Positions 30,201 to 42,200 of a stretch of 64,000 nt of DNA are shown here, in pieces; the stretch's first letter is position 1, and every line of letters starts with the position of its first letter. A model generated the notes under the pieces. It was not told the origin of the DNA. It was given only the letters and a program-made list of their open reading frames with translations, and searched no databases. Source of the stretch: Tenebrio molitor (taxonomy: Eukaryota > Arthropoda > Insecta > Coleoptera > Tenebrionidae); NCBI RefSeq assembly GCF_963966145.1, contig NC_091046.1, positions 930,001-994,000 of the forward strand, given 5' to 3'. The translations under genes and the position numbers were made by a program.

Positions 30201-33200
30201 GAAAAAGTGCCGACTCCCAAAGACAAATCTCCCACTCCCGAAATTCCAACGGAAATTAAACTCAAAGCGGAAGAAATTGTCGCGAAAGAGAAAACACCTG
30301 AAAAAGAAGTAAAGGAAAAATCTCCGGAAGCGGAAATTTCCGATAAGGAGGAAAAAGTGCCGACTCCCAAAGACAAATCTCCTACTCCCGAAATTCCAAC
30401 GGAAATTAAACTCAAAACTGAAGAAATTGTCGTAAAAGAGAAAACAATAAAGGAAGTAGAGAAGGAAAAGACACCGGAAGGGGAAATTTCCGATAAGGAG
30501 GAAAAAGTGCCGACTCCCAAAGACAAATCTCCCACTCCCGAAATTCCAACGGAAATTAAACTCAAAACTGAAGAAATTGTCGTAAAAGAGAAAACAATAA
30601 AGGAAGTAGAGAAGGAAAAGACACCGGATGCGGAAATTTCCGATAAGGAGGAAAAAGTGCCGACTCCCAAAGACAAACCTCCCACTCCCGAAATTCCAAC
30701 GGAAATTAAACTCAAAGCGGAAGAAATTGTCGCGAAAGAGAAAACACCTGAAAAAGAAGTAAAGGAAAAATCTCCGGAAGCGGAAATTTCCGATAAGGAG
30801 GAAAAAGTGCCGACTCCCAAAGACAAATCTCCCACTCCCGAAATTCCAACGGAAATTAAACTCAAAGCGGAAGAAATTGTCGCGAAAGAGAAAACACCTG
30901 AAAAAGAAGTAAAGGAAAAATCTCCGGAAGCGGAAATTTCCGATAAGGAGGAAAAAGTGCCGACTCCCAAAGACAAATCTCCTACTCCCGAAATTCCAAC
31001 GGAAATTAAACTCAAAACTGAAGAAATTGTCGTAAAAGAGAAAACAATAAAAGAAGTAGAGAAGGAAAAGACACCGGAAGCGGAAATTTCCGATAAGGAG
31101 GAAAAAGTGCCGACTCCCAAAGACAAACCTCCCACTCCCGAAATTCCAACGGAAATTAAACTCAAAGCGGAAGAAATTGTCGCGAAAGAGAAAACACCTG
31201 AAAAAGAAGTAAAGGAAAAATCTCCGGAAGCGGAAATTTCCGATAAGGAGGAAAAAGTGCCGACTCCCAAAGACAAATCTCCCACTCCCGAAATTCCAAC
31301 GGAAATTAAACTCAAAGCGGAAGAAATTGTCGCGAAAGAGAAAACACCTGAAAAAGAAGTAAAGGAAAAATCTCCGGAAGCGGAAATTTCCGATAAGGAG
31401 GAAAAAGTGCCGACTCCCAAAGACAAATCTCCCACTCCCGAAATTCCAACGGAAATTAAACTCAAAGCGGAAGAAATTGTCGCGAAAGAGAAAACACCTG
31501 AAAAAGAAGTAAAGGAAAAATCTCCGGAAGCGGAAATTTCCGATAAGGAGGAAAAAGTGCCGACTCCCAAAGACAAATCTCCTACTCCCGAAATTCCAAC
31601 GGAAATTAAACTCAAAACTGAAGAAATTGTCGTAAAAGAGAAAACAATAAAAGAAGTAGAGAAGGAAAAGACACCGGAAGCGGAAATTTCCGATAAGGAG
31701 GAAAAAGTGCCGACTCCCAAAGACAAACCTCCCACTCCCGAAATTCCAACGGAAATTAAACTCAAAGAGGAAGAAATTGTCGCGAAAGAGAAAACACCTG
31801 AAAAAGAAGTAAAGGAAAAATCTCCGGAAGCGGAAATTTCCGATAAGGAGGAAAAAGTGCCGACTCCCAAAGACAAATCTCCCACTCCCGAAATTCCAAC
31901 GGAAATTAAACTCAAAGCGGAAGAAATTGTCGCGAAAGAGAAAACACCTGAAAAAGAAGTAAAGGAAAAATCTCCGGAAGCGGAAATTTCCGATAAGGAG
32001 GAAAAAGTGCCGACTCCCAAAGACAAATCTCCTACTCCCGAAATTCCAACGGAAATTAAACTCAAAACTGAAGAAATTGTCGTAAAAGAGAAAACAATAA
32101 AAGAAGTAGAGAAGGAAAAGACACCGGAAGCGGAAATTTCCGATAAGGAGGAAAAAGTGCCGACTCCCAAAGACAAACCTCCCACTCCCGAAATTCCAAC
32201 GGAAATTAAACTCAAAGAGGAAGAAATTGTCGCGAAAGAGAAAACACCTGAAAAAGAAGTAAAGGAAAAATCTCCGGAAGCGGAAATTTCCGATAAGGAG
32301 GAAAAAGTGCCGACTCCCAAAGACAAATCTCCTACTCCCGAAATTCCAACGGAAATTAAACTCAAAACTGAAGAAATTGTCGTAAAAGAGAAAACAATAA
32401 AGGAAGTAGAGAAGGAAAAGACACCGGAAGGGGAAATTTCCGATAAGGAGGAAAAAGTGCCGACTCCCAAAGACAAATCTCCCACTCCCGAAATTCCAAC
32501 GGAAATTAAACTCAAAGCGGAAGAAATTGTCGCGAAAGAGAAAACACCTGAAAAAGAAGTAAAGGAAAAATCTCCGGAAGCGGAAATTTCCGATAAGGAG
32601 GAAAAAGTGCCGACTCCCAAAGACAAATCTCCTACTCCCGAAATTCCAACGGAAATTAAACTCAAAACTGAAGAAATTGTCGTAAAAGAGAAAACAATAA
32701 AGGAAGTAGAGAAGGAAAAGACACCGGAAGGGGAAATTTCCGATAAGGAGGAAAAAGTGCCGACTCCCAAAGACAAATCTCCCACTCCCGAAATTCCAAC
32801 GGAAATTAAACTCAAAACTGAAGAAATTGTCGTAAAAGAGAAAACAATAAAGGAAGTAGAGAAGGAAAAGACACCGGATGCGGAAATTTCCGATAAGGAG
32901 GAAAAAGTGCCGACTCCCAAAGACAAACCTCCCACTCCCGAAATTCCAACGGAAATTAAACTCAAAGCGGAAGAAATTGTCGCGAAAGAGAAAACACCTG
33001 AAAAAGAAGTAAAGGAAAAATCTCCGGAAGCGGAAATTTCCGATAAGGAGGAAAAAGTGCCGACTCCCAAAGACAAATCTCCCACTCCCGAAATTCCAAC
33101 GGAAATTAAACTCAAAGCGGAAGAAATTGTCGCGAAAGAGAAAACACCTGAAAAAGAAGTAAAGGAAAAATCTCCGGAAGCGGAAATTTCCGATAAGGAG

Positions 33201-36200
33201 GAAAAAGTGCCGACTCCCAAAGACAAATCTCCTACTCCCGAAATTCCAACGGAAATTAAACTCAAAACTGAAGAAATTGTCGTAAAAGAGAAAACAATAA
33301 AAGAAGTAGAGAAGGAAAAGACACCGGAAGCGGAAATTTCCGATAAGGAGGAAAAAGTGCCGACTCCCAAAGACAAACCTCCCACTCCCGAAATTCCAAC
33401 GGAAATTAAACTCAAAGCGGAAGAAATTGTCGCGAAAGAGAAAACACCTGAAAAAGAAGTAAAGGAAAAATCTCCGGAAGCGGAAATTTCCGATAAGGAG
33501 GAAAAAGTGCCGACTCCCAAAGACAAATCTCCCACTCCCGAAATTCCAACGGAAATTAAACTCAAAGCGGAAGAAATTGTCGCGAAAGAGAAAACACCTG
33601 AAAAAGAAGTAAAGGAAAAATCTCCGGAAGCGGAAATTTCCGATAAGGAGGAAAAAGTGCCGACTCCCAAAGACAAATCTCCCACTCCCGAAATTCCAAC
33701 GGAAATTAAACTCAAAGCGGAAGAAATTGTCGCGAAAGAGAAAACACCTGAAAAAGAAGTAAAGGAAAAATCTCCGGAAGCGGAAATTTCCGATAAGGAG
33801 GAAAAAGTGCCGACTCCCAAAGACAAATCTCCTACTCCCGAAATTCCAACGGAAATTAAACTCAAAACTGAAGAAATTGTCGTAAAAGAGAAAACAATAA
33901 AAGAAGTAGAGAAGGAAAAGACACCGGAAGCGGAAATTTCCGATAAGGAGGAAAAAGTGCCGACTCCCAAAGACAAACCTCCCACTCCCGAAATTCCAAC
34001 GGAAATTAAACTCAAAGAGGAAGAAATTGTCGCGAAAGAGAAAACACCTGAAAAAGAAGTAAAGGAAAAATCTCCGGAAGCGGAAATTTCCGATAAGGAG
34101 GAAAAAGTGCCGACTCCCAAAGACAAATCTCCTACTCCCGAAATTCCAACGGAAATTAAACTCAAAACTGAAGAAATTGTCGTAAAAGAGAAAACAATAA
34201 AGGAAGTAGAGAAGGAAAAGACACCGGAAGGGGAAATTTCCGATAAGGAGGAAAAAGTGCCGACTCCCAAAGACAAATCTCCCACTCCCGAAATTCCAAC
34301 GGAAATTAAACTCAAAACTGAAGAAATTGTCGTAAAGGAGAAAACAATAAAGGAAGTAGAGAAGGAAAAGACACCGGATGCGGAAATTTCCGATAAGGAG
34401 GAAAAAGTGCCGACTCCCAAAGACAAACCTCCCACTCCCGAAATTCCAACGGAAATTAAACTCAAAGCGGAAGAAATTGTCGCGAAAGAGAAAACACCTG
34501 AAAAAGAAGTAAAGGAAAAATCTCCGGAAGCGGAAATTTCCGATAAGGAGGAAAAAGTGCCGACTCCCAAAGACAAATCTCCTACTCCCGAAATTCCAAC
34601 TGAAATTAAACTCAAAACTGAAGAAATTGTCGTAAAAGAGAAAACAATAAAGGAAGTAGAGAAGGAAAAGACACCGGAAGCGGAAATTTCCGATAAGGAG
34701 GAAAAAGTGCCGACTCCCAAAGACAAACCTCCCACTCCCGAAATTCCAACGGAAATTAAACTCAAAGCGGAAGAAATTGTCGCGAAAGAGAAAACACCTG
34801 AAAAAGAAGTAAAGGAAAAATCTCCGGAAGCGGAAATTTCCGATAAGGAGGAAAAAGTGCCGACTCCCAAAGACAAATCTCCTACTCCAGAAATTCCAAC
34901 GGAAATTAAACTCAAAACTGAAGAAATTGTCGTAAAAGAGAAAACAATAAAGGAAGTAGAGAAGGAAAAGACACCGGATGCGGAAATTTCCGATAAGGAG
35001 GAAAAAGTGCCGAGTCCCAAAGACAAATCTCCCACTCCCGAAATTCCAACGGAAATTAAACTCAAAACTGAAGAAATTGTCGTAAAAGAGAAAACAATAA
35101 AGGAAGTAGATAAGGAAAAGACACCGGATGCGGAAATTTCCGATAAGGAGGAAAAAGTGCCGACTCCCAAAGACAAATCTCCTACTCCCGAAATTCCAAC
35201 GGAAATTAAACTCAAAACTGAAGAAATTGTCGTAAAAGAGAAAACAATAAAGGAAGTAGAGAAGGAAAAGACACCGGATGCGGAAATTTCCGATAAGGAG
35301 GAAAAAGTGCCGACTCCCAAAGACAAATCTCCTACTCCCGAAATTCCAACGGAAATTAAACTCAAAGCGGAAGAAATTGTCGCGAAAGAGAAAACACCTG
35401 AAAAAGAGGTAAAGGAAAAATCTCCGGAAGCGGAAATTTCCGATAAGGAGGAAAAAGTGCCGACTCCCAAAGACAAATCTCGCACTCCCGAAATTCCAAC
35501 GGAAATTAAACTCAAAGCGGAAGAAATTGTCGCGAAAGAGAAAACACCTGAAAAAGAAGTAAAGGAAAAATCTCCGGAAGCGGAAATTTCCGATAAGGAG
35601 GAAAAAGTGCCGACTCCCAAAGACAAATCTCCCACTCCCGAAATTCCAACGGAAATTAAACTCAAAGCGGAAGAAATTGTCGCGAAAGAGAAAACACCTG
35701 AAAAAGATGTAAAGGAAAAATCTCCGGAAGCGGAAATTTCCGATAAGGAGGAAAAAGTGCCGACTCCCAAAGACAAATCTCCTACTCCCGAAATTCCAAC
35801 GGAAATTAAACTCAAAACTGAAGAAATTGTCGTAAAAGAGAAAACAATAAAGGAAGTAGAGAAGGAAAAGACACCGGAAGCGGAAATTTCCAATAAGGAG
35901 GAAAAAGTGCCGACTCCCAAAGACAAACCTCCCACTCCCGAAATTCCAACGGAAATTAAACTCAAAGCGGAAGAAATTGTCGCGAAAGAGAAAACACCTG
36001 AAAAAGAAGTAAAGGAAAAATCTCCGGAAGCGGAAATTTCCGATAAGGAGGAAAAAGTGCCGACTCCCAAAGACAAATCTCCTACTCCAAAAATTCCAAC
36101 GGAAATTAAACTCAAAACTGAAGAAATTGTCGTAAAAGAGAAAACAATAAAGGAAGTAGAGAAGGAAAAGACACCGGATGCGGAAATTTCCGATAAGGAG

Positions 36201-39200
36201 GAAAAAGTGCCGAGTCCCAAAGACAAATCTCCCACTCCCGAAATTCCAACGGAAATTAAACTCAAAACTGAAGAAATTGTCGTAAAAGAGAAAACAATAA
36301 AGGAAGTAGAGAAGGAAAAGACACCGGATGCGGAAATTTCCGATAAGGAGGAAAAAGTGCCGACTCCCAAAGACAAATCTCCTACTCCCGAAATTCCAAC
36401 GGAGATTAAACTCAAAACGGAAGAAATTGTCGCGAAAGAGAAAACACCTGAAAAAGAATTAAAGGAAAAATCTCCGGAAGCGGAAATTTCCGATAAGGAG
36501 GAAAAAGTGCCGACTCCCAAAGACAAATCTCCTACTCCCGAAATTCCAACGGAAATTAAACTCAAAACTGAAGAAATTGTCGTAAAAGAGAAAACAATAA
36601 AGGAAGTAGAGAAGGAAAAGACACCGGATGCGGAAATTTCCGATAAGGAGGAAAAAGTGCCGACTCCCAAAGACAAATCTCCTACTCCCGAAATTCCAAC
36701 GGAAATTAAACTCAAAACTGAAGAAATTGTCGTAAAAGAGAAAACAATAAAGGAAGTAGAGAAGGAAAAGACACCGGAAGCGGAAATTTCCGATAAGGAG
36801 GAAAAAGTGCCGACTCCCAAAGACAAACCTCCCACTCCCGAAATTCCAACGGAAATTAAACTCAAAGCGGAAGAAATTGTCGTAAAAGAGAAAACAATAA
36901 AGGAAATAGAGAAGGAAAAGACACCGGATGCGGAAATTTCCGATAAGGAGGAAAAAGTGCCGACTCCCAAAGACAAATCTCCTACTCCCGAAATTCCAAC
37001 GGAAATTAAACTCAAAGCGGAAGAAATTGTCGCGAAAGAGAAAACACCTGAAAAAGAGGTAAAGGAAAAATCTCCGGAAGCGGAAATTTCCGATAAGGAG
37101 GAAAAAGTGCCGACTCCCAAAGACAAATCTCGCACTCCCGAAATTCCAACGGAAATTAAACTCAAAGCGGAAGAAATTGTCGCGAAAGAGAAAACACCTG
37201 AAAAAGAAATAAAGGAAAAATCTCCGGAAGCGGAAATTTCCGATAAGGAGGAAAAAGTGCCGACTCCCAAAGACAAATCTCCCACTCCCGAAATTCCAAC
37301 GGAAATTAAACTCAAAGCGGAAGAAATTGTCGCGAAAGAGAAAACACCTGAAAAAGATGTAAAGGAAAAATCTCCGGAAGCGGAAATTTCCGATAAGGAG
37401 GAAAAAGTGCCGACTCCCAAAGACAAATCTCCTACTCCCGAAATTCCAACGGAAATTAAACTCAAAACTGAAGAAATTGTCGTAAAAGAGAAAACAATAA
37501 AGGAAGTAGAGAAGGAAAAGACACCGGAAGCGGAAATTTCCAATAAGGAGGAAAAAGTGCCGACTCCCAAAGACAAACCTCCCACTCCCGAAATTCCAAC
37601 GGAAATTAAACTCAAAGCGGAAGAAATTGTCGCGAAAGAGAAAACACCTGAAAAAGAAGTAAAGGAAAAATCTCCGGAAGCGGAAATTTCCGATAAGGAG
37701 GAAAAAGTGCCGACTCCCAAAGACAAATCTCCTACTCCAAAAATTCCAACGGAAATTAAACTCAAAACTGAAGAAATTGTCGTAAAAGAGAAAACAATAA
37801 AGGAAGTAGAGAAGGAAAAGACACCGGATGCGGAAATTTCCGATAAGGAGGAAAAAGTGCCGAGTCCCAAAGACAAATCTCCCACTCCCGAAATTCCAAC
37901 GGAAATTAAACTCAAAACTGAAGAAATTGTCGTAAAAGAGAAAACAATAAAGGAAGTAGAGAAGGAAAAGACACCGGATGCGGAAATTTCCGATAAGGAG
38001 GAAAAAGTGCCGACTCCCAAAGACAAATCTCCTACTCCCGAAATTCCAACGGAAATTAAACTCAAAACTGAAGAAATTGTCGTAAAAGAGAAAACAATAA
38101 AGGAAGTAGAGAAGGAAAAGACACCGGATGCGGAAATTTCCGATAAGGAGGAAAAAGTGCCGACTCCCAAAGACAAATCTCCTACTCCCGAAATTCCAAC
38201 GGAAATTAAACTCAAAACTGAAGAAATTGTCGTAAAAGAGAAAACAATAAAGGAAGTAGAGAAGGAAAAGACACCGGATGCGGAAATTTCCGATAAGGAG
38301 GAAAAAGTGCCGACTCCCAAAGACAAATCTCCCACTCCCGAAATTCCAACGGAAATTAAACTCAAAACTGAAGAAATTGTCGTAAAAGAGAAAACAATAA
38401 AGGAAGTAGAGAAGGAAAAGACACCGGATGCGGAAATTTCCGATAAGGAGGAAAAAGTGCCGACTCCCAAAGACAAATCTCCCACTCCCGAAATTCCAAC
38501 GGAAATTAAACTCAAAGCGGTAGAAATTGTCGCGAAAGAGAAAACACCTGAAAAAGAAGTAAAGGAAAAATCTCCGGAAGCGGAAATTTCCGATAAGGAG
38601 GAAAAAGTGCCGACTCCCAAAGACAAATCTCCTACTCCCGAAATTCCAACGGAAATTAAACTCAAAACTGAAGAAATTGTCGTAAAAGAGAAAACAATAA
38701 AAGAAGTAGAGAAGGAAAAGACACCGGAAGCGGAAATTTCCGATAAGGAGGAAAAAGTGCCGACTCCCAAAGACAAACCTCCCACTCCCGAAATTCCAAC
38801 GGAAATTAAACTCAAAGCGGAAGAAATTGTCGCGAAAGAGAAAACACCTGAAAAAGAAGTAAAGGAAAAATCTCCGGAAGCGGAAATTTCCGATAAGGAG
38901 GAAAAAGTGCCGACTCCCAAAGACAAATCTCCTACTCCCGAAATTCCAACGGAAATTAAACTCAAAACTGAAGAAATTGTCGTAAAAGAGAAAACAATAA
39001 AGGAAGTAGAGAAGGAAAAGACACCGGAAGCGGAAATTTCCGATAAGGAGGAAAAAGTGCCGACTCCCAAAGACAAATCTCCTACTCCCGAAATTCCAAC
39101 GGAAATTAAACTCAAAACTGAAGAAATTGTCGTAAAAGAGAAAACAATAAAGGAAGTAGAGAAGGAAACGACACCGGATGCGGAAATTTCCGATAAGGAG

Positions 39201-42200
39201 GAAAAAGTGCCGAGTCCCAAAGACAAATCTCCCACTCCCGAAATTCCAACGGAAATTAAACTCAAAACTGAAGAAATTGTCGTAAAAGAGAAAACAATAA
39301 AGGAAGTAGAGAAGGAAAAGACACCGGATGCGGAAATTTCCGATAAGGAGGAAAAAGTGCCGACTCCCAAAGACAAATCCCCAACTCCCGAAATTCCAAC
39401 GGAGATTAAACTCAAAACTGAAGAAATTGTCGTAAAAGAGAAAACAATAAAGGAAGTAGAGAAGGAAAAGACACCGGAAGCGGAAATTTCCGATAAGGAG
39501 GAAAAAGTGCCGACTCCCAAAGACAAACCTCCCACTCCCGAAATTCCAATGGAAATTAAACTCAAAACGGAAGAAATTGTCGCGAAAGAGAAAACACCTG
39601 AAAAAGAAGTAAAGGAAAAATCTCCGGAAGCGGAAATTTCCGATAAGGAGGAAAAAGTGCCGACTCCCAAAGACAAATCTCCTACTCCCGAAATTCCAAC
39701 GGAGATTAAACTCGAAACTGAAGAAATTGTCGTAAAAGAGAAAACAATAAAGGAAGTAGAGAAGGAAAAGACACCGGAAGGGGAAATTTCCGATAAGGAG
39801 GAAAAAGTGCCGACTACCAAAGACAAATCTCCCACTCCCGAAATTCCAACGGAGATTAAACTCAAAACTGAAGAAATTGTCGTAAAAGAGAAAACAATAA
39901 AGGAAGTAGAGAAGGAAAAGACACCGGATGCGGAAATTTCCGATAAGGAGGAAAAAGTGCCGACTCCCACAGACAAATCTCCCACTCCCGAAATTCCAAC
40001 GAAAATTAAACTCAAAACGGAAGAAATTGTCGCGAAAGAGAAAACACCTGAAAAAGAATTAAAGGAAAAATCTCCGGAAGCGGAAATTTCCGATAAGGAG
40101 GAAAAAGTGCCGACTCCCAAAGACAAATCTCCCACTCCCGAAATTCCAACGGAAATTAAACTCAAAGCGGAAGAAATTGTCGCGAAAGAGAAAACACCTG
40201 AAAAAGAAGTAAAGGAAAAATCTCCGGAAGCGGAAATTTCCGATAAGGAGGAAAAAGTGCCGACTCCCAAAGACAAATCTCCCACTCCCGAAATTCCAAC
40301 GGAAATTAAACTCAAAGCGGAAGAAATTGTCGTAAAAGAGAAAACAATAAAGGAAGTAGCGAAGGAAAAGACACCGGAAGCGGAAATTTCCGATAAGGAG
40401 GAAAAAGTGCCGACTCCCAAAGACAAATCTCCTACTCCCGAAATTCCAACGGCAATTAAACTCAAAACTGAAGAAATTGTCGTAAAAGAGAAAACAATAA
40501 AGGAAGTAGAGAAGGAAAAGACACCGGATGCGGAAATTTCCGTTAAGGAGGAAAAAGTGCCGACTCCCAAAGACAAATCTCCCATTCCCGAAATTCCAAC
40601 GGAAATTAAACTCAAAACTGAAGAAATTGTCCTAAAAGAGAAAACAATAAAGGAAGTAGAGAAGGAAAAGACACCGGAAGCGGAAATTTCCGATAAGGAG
40701 GAAAAAGTGCCGACTCCCAAAGACAAATCTCCTACTCCCGAAATTCCAACGGAAATTAAACTCAAAACTGAAGAAATTGTCGTAAAAGAGAAAACAATAA
40801 AGGAAGTAGAGAAGGAAAAGACACCGGAAGCGGAAATTTCCGATAAGGAGGAAAAAGTGCCGACTCCCAAAGACAAACCTCCCACTCCCGAAATTCCAAC
40901 GGAAATTAAACTCAAAGCGGAAGAAATTGTCGCGAAAGAGAAAACACCTGAAAAAGAAGTAAAGGAAAAATCTCCGGAAGCGGAAATTTCCGATGAGGAG
41001 GAAAAAGTGCCGACTCCCAAAGACAAATCTCCTACTCCCGAAATTCCAACGGAAATTAAACTCAAAACTGAAGAAATTGTCGTAAAAGAGAAAACAATAA
41101 AGGAAGTAGAGAAGGAAAAGACACCGGATGCGGAAATTTCCGATAAGGAGGAAAAAGTGCCGACTCCCAAAGACAAATCTCCCATTCCCGAAATTCCAAC
41201 GGAAATTAAACTCAAAACTGAAGAAATTGTCCTAAAAGAGAAAACAATAAAGGAAGTAGAGAAGGAAAAGACACCGGAAGCGGAAATTTCCGATAAGGAG
41301 GAAAAAGTGCCGACTCCCAAAGACAAATCTCCTACTCCCGAAATTCCAACGGAAATTAAACTCAAAACTGAAGAAATTGTAAAAGAGAAAACAATAAAGG
41401 AAGTAGAGAAGGAAAAGACACCGGAAGCGGTAATTTCCGATAAGGAGGAAAAAGTGCCGACTCCCAAAGACAAACCTCCCACTCCCGAAATTCCAACGGA
41501 AATTAAACTCAAAGCGGAAGAAATTGTCGCGAAAGAGAAAACACCTGAAAAAGAAGTAAAGGAAAAATCTCCGGAAGCGGAAATTTCCGATGAGGAGGAA
41601 AAAGTGCCGACTCCCAAAGACAAATCTCCTACTCCCGAAATTCCAACGGAAATTAAACTCAAAACTGAAGAAATTGTAAAAGAGAAAACAATAAAGGAAG
41701 TAGAGAAGGAAAAGACACCGGAAGCGGTAATTTCCGATAAGGAGGAAAAAGTGCCGACTCCCAAAGACAAACCTCCCACTCCCGAAATTCCAACGGAAAT
41801 TAAACTCAAAGCGGAAGAAATTGTCGCGAAAGAGAAAACACCTGAAAAAGAAGTAAAGGAAAAATCTCCGGAAGCGGTAATTTCCGATAAGGAGGAAAAA
41901 GTGCCGACTCCCAAAGACAAACCTCCCACTCCCGAAATTCCAACGGAAATTAAACTCAAAGCGGAAGAAATTGTCGCGAAAGAGAAAACACCTGAAAAAG
42001 AAGTAAAGGAAAAATCTCCGGAAGCGGAAATTTCCGATAAGGAGGAAAAAGTGCCGACTCCCAAAGACAAATCTCCTACTCCCGAAATTCCAACGGAAAT
42101 TAAACTCAAAACTGAAGAAATTGTCGTAAAAGAGAAAACAATAAAGGAAGGAGAGAAGGAAAAGACACCGGATGCGGAAATTTCCGATAAGGAGGAAAAA

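Larger units (their letters stand above)
6523..41322 (+). repeat. Indel-free core: 232 consecutive 150-bp units
   Basis: Anchors at 6523 and 41323 are 34,800 bp apart, exactly 232 x 150, and the lines between keep the same register throughout. Variation is by substitution only. Units fall into a few recurring types that differ at the same positions in both protein and silent sites, for example gtcgtaaaagag..aataaag, gtcgtgaaagag..agtaaag and gtcgcgaaagag..acctgaaaaag. That shared silent variation shows recent copying among units rather than independent convergence. Confidence 0.93.
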
